Positions 48,306 to 61,130 of a stretch of 64,000 nt of DNA are shown here, piece after piece. Positions within the stretch are counted from its first letter, which is position 1. Every line of letters begins with the position of its first letter. A program made the translations under genes and the position numbers. The notes under the pieces were generated by a model. That model worked only from the letters and a program-made list of their open reading frames with translations, was not told the DNA's origin and did no database searches. The DNA is from Thuidium tamariscinum (taxonomy: Eukaryota; Streptophyta; Bryopsida; Hypnales; Thuidiaceae): contig OX344750.2 in assembly GCA_947034885.2 (NCBI GenBank), forward strand, positions 14,192,053 through 14,256,052, read 5' to 3'.

Positions 48306-48550
48306 AACAATGCTAGTATGTGAGCATAGAAGTGTGAGCTTATGAGCCTATGAGCCTTGAGCCTAAGTATAAGTAAATATCCTACACTCATTGAAGGTGT
48401 TTATAATATAAACACCTATATTATAGGTGTTTAGAATATAGATAGACTATAACCATTGAGGTGTCTATAATATAGACACCAATACTATAGGTGTATAGAA
48501 TTCTAGGCCCATAGGTTCTCACTTTCTATGCTTACATACTAACAACTGTG
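48306..48550. mobile_element. Small Mutator-like TIR element, 245 bp
   Basis: ATAAAAATCC (48296-48305) and ATAAAAACCC (48551-48560) flank it, a 10-bp duplication with one change. The ends share TAGTATGTGAGCATAGAA and, inverted, TAGTATGTAAGCATAGAA. The TGTGAGC core is the same as in the 5736-6649 element. The interior is two near-palindromes around AGGTGTTTATAATATAAACA and GGTGTCTATAATATAGACAC. Confidence 0.8.
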
Positions 48551-48560
48551 ATAAAAACCC

Positions 48561-49439
48561 TCATTGAATTACAAAAATTAATATGATCTATAAAGAGTTT
48601 AATGTGAGGTGTTGTACAATCAAACTTTGTAAAATAGATATCTCTATATATTAGTTTGATTGTGGCAAAGTAATTGTGTCATCATGCTCAAAGATTCAAA
48701 ATAGCTTAATCATATTACAGTTACATTCAAAACTATGCAAAGTTACTAGAATGACACAATAGGGTGTTTATAACATAGTTGTTGGATGTTGTGTACTGAT
48801 TTATCTTATTTAGTGCGTAACTGCATATGTTACTAATTAGCCAAAGTCACACTATTCCAAACTAGAGTAGGCTAACATATTGTGCTCATATTTCAAAGAA
48901 AAGAATCAATGGAGATACTAACATTGCAAGTAGTCAGGCATTGCCATTTCAAAGAAATAAAAATTGAATAAAAATTGAATAGCAATTTGGAAAGAAGGAC
49001 CAAATAGAGGACCACATTTCATAACTTTTAGGATAACTCTAGTATTTACACTAATGAACAAAATTGAATAATTTTCTCCAAATGCCAACTTTGGCAAACA
49101 ATTGTAATCCACAAGTGATGTAGTTATTCTTTTTCCAAACTAAAAATTACATTCAAAAGCAAATAAAGTCATATATAAGAGTGTAGAGCCATACATCAAA
49201 TTAAAAACTACAATTTACAATCAACAACCATTAGCAAGTATTTAGTATTGTTCAATTTACTTCTTTGAACTTCAATAATATATTCAATATTCTATGGTAG
49301 CCAATACAATGACAATTCTTTGCAACATGCTCACATACAATGCCATGCAATTCTCTACACTAAAACTACATGAGACATTATACACACTCCGACAATTCTT
49401 TGTTTCCTCTTGGAGGTGTAGAAAATAATACAAATGTCA
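48561..49439. other. Left flank of the Tc1-like relic
   Basis: It contains the self-complementary GCCAACTTTGGC (about 49085-49096). This resembles GCCAAAGTTGG on the other side of the transposase relic, but is otherwise blank. Confidence 0.35.
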
Positions 49440-50125
49440 TTTTAAGAGAACCCCAAAATGCTCCATGGCAATTGAATAGGCTACTTGAGAAGTTGGAATG
49501 GTTATGATGTAAGCCATCTTTGCATCATATTACTTACATGTTTTGGATCATCATCCTATCAAAAACGCAAGTTGTTTGGAACCATATTGTAATTATGTTG
49601 GATTGTAGACCATACATCCCAAATCATGACATGCCCAATACCATGTTCAATTGTTTGATGGACATGTTTGGATTGGACACATTTTCTATCTTTAATTCAA
49701 TACCATCTTCCACCATCACATTTAAACCTATTTACCTTCAACTCATTACTAAACATAATACATTTCTAATCATAAGTAACCAAATTTGCATACCTTTGAG
49801 CAAACCTCAAATGTGCCATAATATGTACTTTTTTGTGCCAAAAGAGGCTTTTTTGGTTGCACATGTGCCAATCCAAACCTTCTCCTCTCAAAGTATGCCT
49901 CGTAGCAATGTTAGAGACATTTTAACCTAATTCTTTTTGCAAATGTTTTGTTGTCATCAATGCAATTCCAAGATGACTTTGCACGAGTAAAATCACACAA
50001 CATCACCTCTCTTGCATGAAGATGTCTTGGGTGCCTACCTCTTTATTTCTCAAACTTTTCCACAACCTCTTTAGGTGAGCTACATAGGCCAATGACTCAT
50101 ACCAATTGAAAAGGCAATTTTTCAT
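49440..50125 (-). pseudogene. Tc1/mariner-type transposase relic
   Basis: Reading the minus strand gives a broken Tc1-like transposase. The N-terminal part has SPKEVVEKFEK, then GRHPRHLHAREVMLCDF, matching the linker after the paired HTH. Then come WHKKVHIMAHLRFAQRY and CIMFSNELKVNRF, where the first catalytic Asp of the family's FSDE block is now Asn. Next are the typical HQTIEHGIGHVMIWDVW and DDDPKHVSNMMQRW, which carries the second catalytic Asp. After that a degenerate copy of the WPxQSPDLNPIE block has lost its Trp and acidic residues. In-frame stops fall where the family has Trp (TAG and TGA for TGG). There is at least one frameshift near 49930, and about 40 residues are missing before DDDPKH. 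The relic is inactive. A candidate inverted repeat around GCCAACTTTGGCAA lies outside (near 49088 and 50422), but it lacks flanking TA. Confidence 0.85.
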
Positions 50126-50879
50126 ATTACATCACTACTTTAGAGTTGTACCAATGCATAGTGTGCTTTTGCATCTTAGATGATAGAGGCATACAAAAAC
50201 AATTGAAAGATTTCTTGCTACTATACAGTCTACACAAGCATAGCTTTATAATGTATTGAAAATCTCATAGTAATGTGTACAAAATGATGTGTGAGTGAAT
50301 TATGAAATTAGAGAGGTGGATATAAACAAAAATAAGTATTTAGCCACATAAAAAAGATAGCTACATGTATGTACACTTGAATTAATCACTTTCGTGATTT
50401 GTGATTTAAATCACTAGGGTACTTGCCAAAGTTGGATATTTCAATTGAGCATTTGGTTTTATTTGTCATTGTAATCTTGCTATGTGGTCAATCTTTCGAC
50501 AACTAATAGTTTATTCAATTAATACACATTTCAATAATAACAACATTATTTTTTGCTAATTTTGCAATCATACAAGTTATGAAAACACACTAATATGTAA
50601 AATCATAGTATTATAGGTATAATCAATAACATAATGGAATTTATACTATTTTATACCATCTAAAATGAAGTGATTATTATCAACTTTCAATCAACTATCA
50701 TTTACCTTCATCCAAAATTTATCTACATTTTCATCCAAAAACTTATATTATTTTCACCACATTCACCCAAAGTTGTCTAGTTAGTACGAAGGGTTTTAAG
50801 TATTCAAGCTTCTTCTTCAATTAAATTAATTTAGTCCCTAAAATTCCATTGTTTGTTCTAAGAAAAAATAAAAGTGTAG
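50126..50879. other. No feature recognised
   Basis: AT-rich gap between the transposase relic and the unidentified coding relic. It has only the possible right inverted-repeat arm near 50422-50436. Confidence 0.35.
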
Positions 50880-52900
50880 ATGGGTTTTTACAATCTCAAT
50901 TTTGGGCACAATTTCTTGAAACCTATTTTGAAGATGGAAAATATATTAGCTTTCTTAAGTGGCCAAGCTCCTTTGATGAACAAATTCTTTCATGTTCCTA
51001 CAACACAAATGAAGGCATGTCAAAGTAAAATTGGTACAACCATGCGTGCAAAGGACCATTGAATGGTGAGAGGACTACAACAGTCCAAGATGACCATCAT
51101 TACTTGTGCATTCAAACATCATTGTGAATATGATATCAACAAAGATCACTTGAATAATTTAATAGTCATCATGGTGAGCCTAAATCTTCTATTCATTTGA
51201 AACAACAAACACAACCTTGGATGAGTTGTTATTGACACTTGCATTGACAATGGATACCCTCTTCATATACAATGTGTCCCTAGAAATTTAATTTTACATA
51301 GGTGGTTCAAGGTGGATGGAAGAGAAGCCAATTTTTTTTTCTAGGTTGACACTATATTGTAGATTTGTTCATGTCTACAATCAAGTAAATTGCAAAGGTT
51401 AAAAATTCATTCAAAGCAAATCCAATGGCTTTAATGATGTACAAATTGAAGGTTTGTCCCTCATAGATCTTTAGCATGGCCACACAATCACATATAAAGA
51501 CACCTCTTTTCTATACAAATTACGCGTAGTAAGAATATCAAGTCTTTCATTCTATAATAGAGGTAGCTTTTAGTACTCTAACAAAAAATTTGGGCTCTTT
51601 GAGAATAGGTGTGAACATTTTTGGAACACCTACTTAATTGACGCAAAGATGACCAAACTAGATAAGGTTTTGAAGGCCAAATTGTGGTGGTGTACCTTGC
51701 AGTATACACCCATATAGAAAAACAAGTTTTTTCTATTGGATTTGCTTAGTTACAATACTCTTTGAGCCTATGAAGGTATCCACTCTATGAACATTGAGTT
51801 ACATAAGACTTTTAAATACGATTATGGGTGATTACACGAAACACCTGTACTATTTGTTGCGTTTTGCAACAGTACTCCTGACTTTTTTTGGAGTACTATC
51901 TAATTAGAAAAATAATTTTTTAAATTAAAAAAAAATATGACTTATGTATACACCTTTAAGACAAAGGTACCTACAAAAGGAATTGTATAGGAAAATTTTC
52001 TAAGTAGGAGAACTGGAAAAGTGCCAAACCTCAAGAAAATACATACCTTTATGTTTTAATTAGGGAAAAATAGTAAAAATAAGTAAATACAAAAAATAAA
52101 AAGTGGCCATTTGCAACAACTTTATGGAGATGTTCATTCACCAAAGAACCTACCAAAATAATATTTTATATGTTTCAAAATACAAGCAGAATGAAGCTCT
52201 CTTTGTAGACCTCCACATGACATGAAATTAACTACTTTTGAAAATTCTTCTGTGGAAAGCTATAAGTATATCAGAAGACCATCTCATTCAAATTTCATCT
52301 CAAAATCATTAAAAAAAGGTATTCCATAGTACTAAAAACCTCCAAATTGTCATATGTGACATTCAATCACTAGTACTATTTTTATATTAAACTATTTTTG
52401 AAAATTATCAAAAATTCATGTAAGTTGTATGATAGTTATGAGTACCTTCTCTAGAAATCTTGAGTCATTTGGAGCAAAAATGCAAAAGTTATGGTCAAAA
52501 AACAGATCAGTATGAGACGTGTGACTAAAAATAGTACAAGTGTTTCATGCAATTGCCCTTATAGGCAATACTAGAAATTTGGATTCCAATCGAAGAAATA
52601 TTAAGGATTTTGTGGATTTTTTTGACTATTTGCATGAGTCAGTTCAAATAGAAATGAACAATTATCTATTGGTTCAATAGATGAGGTCTATCTTAGTTAG
52701 AAATTGTTGTATGGAATGCCATGATGCCACATTCAAGAAGGATGGTATATGTTGGCATTCATTGCAAACTTTTCATTTTTGATTCATTTAGAGACTTTAT
52801 GTGGATGTAATTGGTGAAAGACATGAATTCCATTGAAGTCCAAGACAACCTATTTAGATGATAGTCAAGGCCACATTTAGTATAGATAAAGGTTTGGGTC
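50880..52900 (+). pseudogene. Unidentified protein-coding relic split by a TIR element
   Basis: The plus strand gives protein-like runs in shifting frames. They include PLMNKFFHVPTTQMKACQSK (about 50970), CIDNGYPLHIQCVPRNL (about 51240), HGHTITYKDTSFLYKLRV (about 51480), WNTYLIDAKMTKLDKVLKAK (about 51630) and EGIHSMNIELHKTFKYDY (ending at 51825). After an inserted element (51826-52558) the coding character resumes with DFVDFFDYLHESVQIEMNNY and ILVRNCCMECHDATFKKDG. Stops are scattered, several replacing probable Trp, Gln or Arg codons. I do not recognise the family. The CMECHDATF block suggests a metal-binding pair of Cys/His, but that is a guess. A further open frame at 53085-53294 may be its tail. 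Confidence 0.45.
51826..52558. mobile_element. TIR element (733 bp) in a coding relic, TTAT duplication
   Basis: The ends are GGGTGATTACACGAAACACC and, inverted, GGGCAATTGCATGAAACACT, followed in both by TGTACTATTT. TTAT is repeated at 51822-51825 and 52559-52562. Protein-like reading resumes across the junction if the insert and one TTAT are ignored. The interior is noncoding. Confidence 0.82.
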
Positions 52901-53603
52901 AATGACTAGAATTTGATGTATGTATTGATCATGTTCCATTGTTCAATAGTAGGTAATTATACATTTTTATGCTATAGAATTTGAGTTTTGGATTCTTAAC
53001 AATTCTAATAATGCTATTGGATAAGCCAACCAATATTATTACATTGCATATATATTTCTTCTTTTACAAAGAGTTTGTTTTTCTTTGATGTGGAATTACA
53101 AAGTGGGTGCAGAGTTTACAATGTTGATTTGGAGTGTCCCTTTTGAAGAAAATGGTCATTCAATGTACAAAATTTTAAGAAACCAAAATCAATTACAAAA
53201 ACAAGAAGAGGTAATGAACGTATGTAAAGACCCAAAAGTCGAAATTAAACCTACAAAATATGAAATTAAAAGACAAATACTACAAACCATTTGATTAGAA
53301 GCAAGGTGGCAAGATTTGAAGGCACATCCAACAAAAAGTGCATTGCAAGTTGTTACGAAAAGAACAAAAGTGCTTGAAAAAACACCATGTTGACAATAAT
53401 TGGCCTAATTGGCCAAAAAAACACAAAATTAACCAAAAGATAAGGTACAAAAAAAAAAAAAAGTGATTTAGGAAGAAAAAAGGAAGACTTTTATATTTTG
53501 CCTCAAAGTCTCACCTAAATACTAAATAAAATAAAACTTATTTTTGGATAAAATTCTAAATTTAGAAGAAAGCTTTAAATTTCAAACAAATTGTGTCATT
53601 GGT

Positions 53604-54300
53604 TTAATCCCTAAACGACCAAAGCCATTTTTCTATCAAAAACCTCTCAAAATTGCCATTTTTGCTGCATTCATCTAACAAAACAAAACAAAATAAAAAT
53701 TTAAAAGTAAACCATAGAAAGTTGTATTTAACTTGACTGGGATTATGCGGTAAAAATTTCATAAAAATTTTCCTTATAGATTGGAAGATATGAACAATTT
53801 TAGTTTAAGATGGGATTGAAATATAATAATTCCAATACTGAGATTGTTTTAGCAAGTAAATGTAACCTTGTAGAACAATTTTTTTCTTAAAAATTTGTGA
53901 AAATTGCATTTAGAATTAAATTCTATAAGTTATTTTTCAAGATGATGATTAGATTGCCCCCAAAACAAGATTTTTAGAACTTTCTCATTATAAGTCCAAA
54001 TAGAATGAATCAAAGCTTTACATGTAAGTAAAAATATATTATTCAAAGGAAAATATTTCAAAAATTAATTTTGACTTTTGCAAAAAAATTTGGTGCCTGC
54101 CAAATAAAAATCTGGACTTTTTATTGTATAACTTTTGCTCGCAAGCACCAATTGAAATAAAAATTATGTTCTCCAAAAGCTAATGAGTTTTCCTCTGTGA
54201 TAAAAAAGTTTCAAAAGGTTTCACCAAAAATTGAAGGCATAGGAACATGTCCAAAATCCATTTTGTTCCTTGAGGGGACAATGGTCCTTCAAGGGTTTTA
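53604..54300. mobile_element. TTAA-type (piggyBac-like) element, right TTAA decayed
   Basis: The left end is TTAATCCCTAAACGACCA (53604). The right end, GGTCCTTCAAGGGTTTTA, has lost the final TTAA. It is the reverse-orientation relative of 33550-34474; its interior has GACAATGGTCC near the right end in place of CCATTGTCC near the left end there. Confidence 0.7.
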
Positions 54301-55952
54301 GTGAACCAAAATAGGTTTTGAGGAACTTCCATCCTTTTTTGCTAAAGTCATTAGTGACTTGTAAAACCTAGGAAATTGTCTAGATAATCTATGATAAAAT
54401 TCTAAAATAAAAAATTTACACATTTTGAAAATATTGACTAGCTTGTGTGTTCAATAGAATTATTGGAATAAAGAAAGATTTGTCTTCATCTTCATTCACA
54501 TATTGTGTACTCTTGTGGCTCTAGTCAATGCCTCAAATTTGTTTAAAATTCATCAAAAGTTGTTGGAGTTGTTTGTTTGAATCTCCACTAGTATTAGAAT
54601 GCTAAAAAACTTATTAGGGCATTCTATTTCTACAAAACATTTAATCCTATTTTTTAGTGTAATCTTACTACAATTGGAATAATAAATTTTTATTTTGCAA
54701 TTTTCATTAAAAGGTTTGTTTGTAATTATATTTTATTGTATTATCTAGATTAGAAAACTTTTGATTGATGCAAAATCTTAGAGAACCAATTGTGCCGTTG
54801 CTCTCCTAGCATGTCTTGGTTTTCAAAATACTTCTTTTGGTCTTTGATTGTTTCTTCTATCATATCACTTGAGTTTTAGTTTGCAAGGTTGAATTCTAAC
54901 TTGCTACGTTTTGTTTAAAATGACTAGACTTTGATTTACTCTATCATAAAAGTAGAGGATGGGCATTTATAAATGAAAAAGGATTTTACAACATATGAAT
55001 ATTAAGACTCTTATCTTAGCAAGTATTTCAATTCATGTACTATAGATTTGGACATGGTTATAGTTTGGAAAGAGTGTTTTGCTATTGATCCCTTGATTTA
55101 TTGCAAACACACCTATGTTTTCTATAAAATACTTACTTTATCTAAAAATGAAGGATTGAAGTGTTTTAGGTATTTGTATTTCTAAGTGCAAAACACAACA
55201 TTATTAAATGCTCTATACTACCATTTGTAGTCTAGTACTATTTTTAGAATTCTTGTTTATAAAATATAATAATGACATACAATTTTTTTTCTTAAAACAC
55301 TTTGAGTCTATAGTGACAATTGAGGGCTTATATAGAGGCACACAAAAACAATACAAATGAAGTAAATGAAGTAAATTTCCAAAAGAACCAACAATGTAGT
55401 ATACTCTCACTTGCAACGTCCTGTAGACAATGTAGGAAACCCTTCTATTTTGTCTTTAAATTCTTGTAGTGAATGTAGCAATAAACTATCACTCTTTCAA
55501 TCCCAGTCCCTCAAATAATCTTCTACAATGATGGTTATTGCACCATGTGGAGTTAACAGTGCATTTTAGTATACAAATGTTGAAATTCAACACAAATCAG
55601 CATGTGAGCACTGAGCATAATGAAAAGGAATGAAATGCAATGGTAAAGTATTGGAATACAATTGCAAAGGAATGAAAATCAATGAAGAAATTATAGGCAA
55701 TGGAGACAATAAGATTTAGCAAGAGAATGAAAAAATCTAAAACTATTAATAAGGGTAGTCACAATTTTGAAATGCCTTTGGTATACGTACTAGGTACCAA
55801 AGTTGGAGGTGTTGAGCTAGAATTCTAAACTTGATGAGGGCTACCATGACATCAAATTCTAGTAGTCGCCATTTTTGAAGTAAAGCCCTTGTCTACAAAA
55901 AGAAGGTATCGACAAAAATGTCTTGTAGTGGCTTTCATTTTCTTCTAGACAG
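54301..55952. other. No feature recognised
   Basis: Sequence without inverted ends or coding runs. A lone TTGTAGTG near 55921 could be one CACTA-type end, but no partner was found. Confidence 0.4.
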
Positions 55953-56186
55953 TTGACTATAGTGGCCAAAAACTCTACTAAAAAGAATCCTCTACTCGTT
56001 TTTATTGGACTATTTTCCATGGTGCATTTTGGCACCATTTTGCCAAATAAAAAGAGCTACAACCAATACTGTGAATGTACACTCAAAAGTTCTATTGATT
56101 TGGACACTTCAATTCAAACAATGGATAATACAGTTATGCTTATTCATGCAACATTAGACCAATGCACATGCCCTGTTATATTTTGA
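55953..56186 (+). pseudogene. Possible mariner transposase fragment
   Basis: A 77-codon open frame contains FIGLFSMVHFGTILPNKKSY and NQYCECTLKSSID. These are reminiscent of the FLPKGQT...YCxxL stretch of mariner transposases, and a following VMLIHATLDQ would stand where HDNARPH is expected. The catalytic Asp-Asn pair is not present. The resemblance is weak and could be chance. Confidence 0.2.
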
Positions 56187-59100
56187 AATTTGATTCAATC
56201 TTTATGGTGTTTTTTGAAATTATGACATCATTGTAATGTACAATAATCATCAATACAAATTCATATTGAAAAATCTTTTAGGCCATAGTTTTGAGTTCAT
56301 TTGAGACTAAAACTAATATAATTGCATTTTAAATAATAAAAAATTAATACAATAATCATGGTCTGTAATTATTTGTAAATTGTAACTGTATAAAAATGTA
56401 CACATTTGGAAAATTTTAAGTTTTAAAAATATTCCAAATCAAATAATGAAGAATAAATTTTCATTCAACATAGCAATCTAAATCTATGATGTGAATTTCT
56501 AAATTTCTAAATTTGAGAGGTTTTGAAAGTATGAAGCTTTCAACATGTGAATTTCTAAATGTACAAAATCCTAAATCTACAAAGTTATAAATCTTTGAAG
56601 TCCTAAATTACTTTTCAGATCTTCAAATTTTTGATTAGGAAAGCCTAGATAATGCAAGATAAAACAACAAAGCAAAACAATAGCCAAAACATAATGATAA
56701 GAAGTTGAAGCACAATTTTATTATATCAAACTTCCAATCTAAATAACACAATCTTGATGAAAATACAACACATGAAAAACATATAAGACAATAACAATAT
56801 TTAAGAATCAATATCAAGTTGAAGTTAAAATAGTAGATTATGAGTGTTTACAATTATATAACTATATATAATATCCACTAGAAAGTAAGCTATTTTCCTT
56901 TAGGTGCCATTAACATTTGTCTAATGGAATGATGCATAAATAATTGAAACTCCTAAATAATGTTCAAGCTACACTTCTAGTCATCTAGAAGTGTAATTTA
57001 TAGAAGCTTTGGAACTTCAAGCATAGAGAGAGAGAAAAGTATTCTATCTATAGGATTTTGAACAAATATAGGAATCAAGACTAAAAGATTCCTCAATCTT
57101 GATAACTCACTCTCTTGATGTCTAATTCATAGCTCTCAGCCTTAGCATTCAATTCCAAGCCTACTTCTATGTATTCTTACTTTCTTGAATACATCCTTTT
57201 GCATTCATTGAGAATCCTTATTACACTCTTACTCTTGTTTTGATATCATCCTAGATAGTTCGTCAAGACTGCCTTAAACATCTTCAAAGTTTCACTACTT
57301 TCAAGTAGAGTGTGGACTAGTATATATTTGCATTTCCCGATTGAGATGTATATCCATTTGTTCAATGAGAGAAGTAAGTGAAACTATCGTGGACCACTTA
57401 AAGTTAAATACCATCATGACTATTGTAACAACTATGATTATTGACTGTGAATGCATGTTCAAACAAATTGAAGAGTTGAATTGAAGGTTTTGTTGATTGA
57501 AAGCAAAGCTACAACAATCAATACAACAAGTTCATGCACCAATATTGCTAGCACAGGCTTCATTATATTCATTGCTATAGCCATCAAATTCATCTTTGAG
57601 TAACAGCAAAGTGCTTGGAGTTAATTTTCCAAGAAAATAAGATGGCACATGTTCAAAGTTCTAAGGTTATCTCAACCATTTTTGACTTATTACACTTCTA
57701 CAAGTGCACTAATATCCAACACATGCAACTTATGTTGGATTGGTAGGAACCTTGCTATCAAAACAAATTAAACACTTTTTTGGTTTGCACCACTTTTTGA
57801 GAGGAGCTTTACAATTCTCAACAACTTTGAAACATTTCTGGTAGCATTTGGAGAAGCTTTCAATGTGTATAATAAGATTTTTTTTGCAACAACAAAGATT
57901 TGAAACTTGTGCCAAGGACAATGCTCAACATCTATATTTGTCAACTAATATAGTAGTATATGACCTTTAAGTCTACTGAAATCATCAAAATTCTACTAAA
58001 TCATTAAGTCAAAATTCAAAAAGTAGAATGCATATTAAAAAAAAGTGAGATGGAGAATGAAAACTAATAAAGAAACACTACTAGTAGTATACCAATATAG
58101 ACTACAAAATTGTGATGAAATACATAGGTGATTATTGTAGAACTATGTTTGAGCATCACATTATTTGTGACAAAACTCTAATGTTGGATCACAAGGAAGA
58201 GAAACATCAACCGATATAAGAACAAAGTAGTCAATCTCAACCAACCTACAAAATCATGATGAAATATTGTACTAATAGTTACAAAATTGTGTTAATACTT
58301 TGAGCGAAAAGCCCAAAGAAAACTTTGTTTGGAATATTGATATAAAATAAAAAATGTATAAGATGAGAAGAGTGAAAAATTCCCCAAGATCTAAAATATT
58401 TTGTTGAAACATCAAGCCAAGACCTTAAACCTTTACTATGTAATCAAGTAGGTGGTGAGAAGAAAGACAAGATAGGCTAATAGGGTGATGCTATAGATTT
58501 ATATTGTTGAAGGAAGTCTTCCTCATAGACTATCACTTATATAAGTTGTTGCTACCTTATCTCTACATCATGTACTAAATCATCCAAACACCTCAATTTC
58601 ATTTGCATCAAAAAATCTTCATCACCATCCTATTGAGTTGACAAAAGATCTTATAGATGGAATGAGAAATGTTAGATACCATGTCAACAAACAAAAAAGG
58701 GCTTGTAAAGTCCATTACAACTCTACTCATTACTTTGCTAAATTAGTAAAAGAGCTTATTTTTGAATTGTCAAATTAATATACATAGGTTGATTACATAT
58801 TAATAAGGGCCTTTGTTACTTATAGAGTTACATACCAAAAAATGTTCACTTACTATTCATTGCACTCAAGTAGTCACATTTTTCTTAAGTATTACTATAC
58901 ATAAAAGGCAAAATTCCTATTATAGTCACTAGTTCACTTCATTGAGATAACTACATCTAATTGCACCAAGTTCTTACCAACCCCATATTTTCTTACCAAA
59001 TATATAAGCCTCTATAAATATAAGCCAATAGTTGATTTTTATACACTTACTTCCAAAACCTTTGAAAATTCATAGTTTCTTCAATTAGTGTCCAAATTTT

Positions 59101-59219
59101 TTTTCTAAAAGATAGTAGAATTCTTTTTTGCTCTAAAATAAAAGCCATCAAAACTTTGGTAGTTCATTAGTTGCAACAATATTCGAATGCTTATTTGGAC
59201 ACTTTGAAATGCAGTTAGT
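56187..59219. other. No element found; one Cys-rich short frame
   Basis: The minus-strand frame at 57730-57921 has eleven Cys in 63 codons (NLCCCKK, CYQKC, KKCLICF) and may be a scrap of a zinc-binding protein. Short direct repeats of CTAAATTTCTAAATTTG type occur at about 56500-56600. Nothing else is seen. Confidence 0.35.
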
Positions 59220-59767
59220 TTAACCCCTAAGCACTCAAACAACTATTTTTTGGTCGCTGCCCGACTTCGGGCAGAATTTTTGGACAAATAAAAAACATTT
59301 TTCAAATTTTTTTTTTCAGTTTTGAAAAAATTGGGTTTTCTTTCAACATTTATATTCAAAACTAAGATCAGCACGGTCAATAAAAATTATAAGAGATATA
59401 GCACAAAAGGTTTAGAATTGCCTAGTGTTGAAAAACTTATTATTTTGGGAAAGATTAGTGTTGATGGTCTCATTACTAGATCTTTTACATTTTTTCACAA
59501 ATCAATAGAAACCATAATTTTGACCAATAAAAAAAAATTCATATACTAAATAAAGAAATTGTATTTTTGGTGAATTTTTGAAGTTATATCTTCAAATTCC
59601 ATTTGAAGAGAATCTAAAAATAATTTTATAATTTTGACCATATGGATACTTTCTACATTTTGTGCTTCACATTATCTTCTGTAATACTAACTTCAAAAAA
59701 TTTACAAAACTTACATTTTATAATACATTTGTGTATTGTCCTAACCCCTTGGGCTTTTAGGGGTTAA
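59220..59767. mobile_element. TTAA-flanked (piggyBac-like) element, 548 bp
   Basis: The left end TTAACCCCTAAGCACTC and inverted right end TTAACCCCTAAAAGCCC are flanked by intact TTAA. An internal palindrome GCTGCCCGACTTCGGGCAG (about 59257) places the family's CGGGCAG motif near one end. The 75-codon frame at 59322-59549 has no recognisable domain. Confidence 0.78.
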
Positions 59768-60009
59768 GAGACCCAATTGTGAACCATTTCATTTTTGTTG
59801 CAACCTAATGTAGCCTAAAATGTACCCAACTTTACATTAGGATAACATAATGTGAAATTGGAGTTGAAAGGATTGAAATTGAATTGAAAATGAATGATTC
59901 TATGAAATCTACAAATACATTCATCCAATTTTTGCATAGAGCCAAAGGTTTGTTCACTACTTTTCAATTATAGAGACACTTTTGAATCATTAAGGTTTTG
60001 TTTTTTTGA

Positions 60010-60330
60010 GCCTTTAGAAGAGTGCATGTTCATAAATTAAGGAAAATCATCAAGAATGTTAAAAAGTGTGTTATGTAAGCAATTTGAGGTATCTGAAAGA
60101 TTGCCACATTAGATAGTATAAATTATTTTTTAAGAAAAATTAGTTACTATATTTTTTTTAATATATTTTTGAAAAAAAATTCATTTAAAAATCAATTTAT
60201 AGTTCATTTATATTTTCTAAAAATTTTGGGAAGAAAATTGGAATTCAAAAAATTAGGCTAGTAGTAGATGATTGACTACATAAGGAATAATTTCAAGGAA
60301 CAACTTCGAAACAATCTCTTGTAACCTTGA
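60010..60330. mobile_element. D-related remnant
   Basis: AAGGAACAACTTCGAAACAA and the preceding CTACT repeats are the reverse complement of the GTTGTTCCTTGAAACTG region of the 32056 copy, and GATTGCCACATTAGA resembles the inner GCCACATC block. The ends are not preserved. Confidence 0.4.
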
Positions 60331-61130
60331 AAAAACATCTAAGGACAATGGGAAGCAATCTTGTATGGTTTTGAACTTCTAAAGAACAATTTTCTTTTCC
60401 AAAGTATTATTAGAATACTTTGTAATTTGATGTACTGTTTCAAAAAATATAGTTAGTCAAATAAACTAAAATATCTGCAATGATGAAAGGATCTACGATT
60501 AGTCAATGTTTTCTGTAATGGACACACTTCAATGCATGCAATCCAAGAAGAAGAAATATCCCATTAATAAAGAGATGAAAGGTATATAACTTCATAATAT
60601 GGAATAAGGTTATCTTAATCTTTAAGGGACATTGCGGACTACTAGTGTTCGGTGGATGACAAAGAACTTTCTTTGCAAAATAGAAGTCCAACTATTCAAC
60701 TGTAGCAATAGGAGTGAAAAGGTGAGATCTTCTTCAATACCTAAACTTCCAAAGAGTATCTTTGGCTTATTCAAAGCAAATGATGTCACATAGTATCAAA
60801 ATGCATGATTTCTATGGCCATCAATCCATCCTTCAAGGATCAAGGCTTCTTCACAATATGATGTAAAGGTATTTTAGTCAAAAAACTTCTAGCATGGATG
60901 GAAAAAAAACATGGTTGCACATGTAATAGTCAACTCTGAAGGGGAGATTTGGGGAGGTTAAATTTCTTGGATGGCTTCACCTCAAGATATCGAACTTAAT
61001 ATTGAGAGAATTGTAATTACATGTATTATCTTTTGAGTACTGCATGTCACAATAAGGACACATCCAAAATATTGTAATAGATTGTTTTGGTGCCATTTAG
61101 ACATCATAAGTCACATTCTTGACAATGCAA
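60331..61130. other. No feature recognised
   Basis: A 62-codon minus-strand frame (60503-60691) is open but not identifiable. Confidence 0.35.

Noticed and set aside
49085..50436. GCCAACTTTGGCAA inverted repeat as the ends of the Tc1-like element
   Set aside because: The motif is itself nearly palindromic, only 13 bases match, and TA is not found at the outer edges, so I did not define the element by it.
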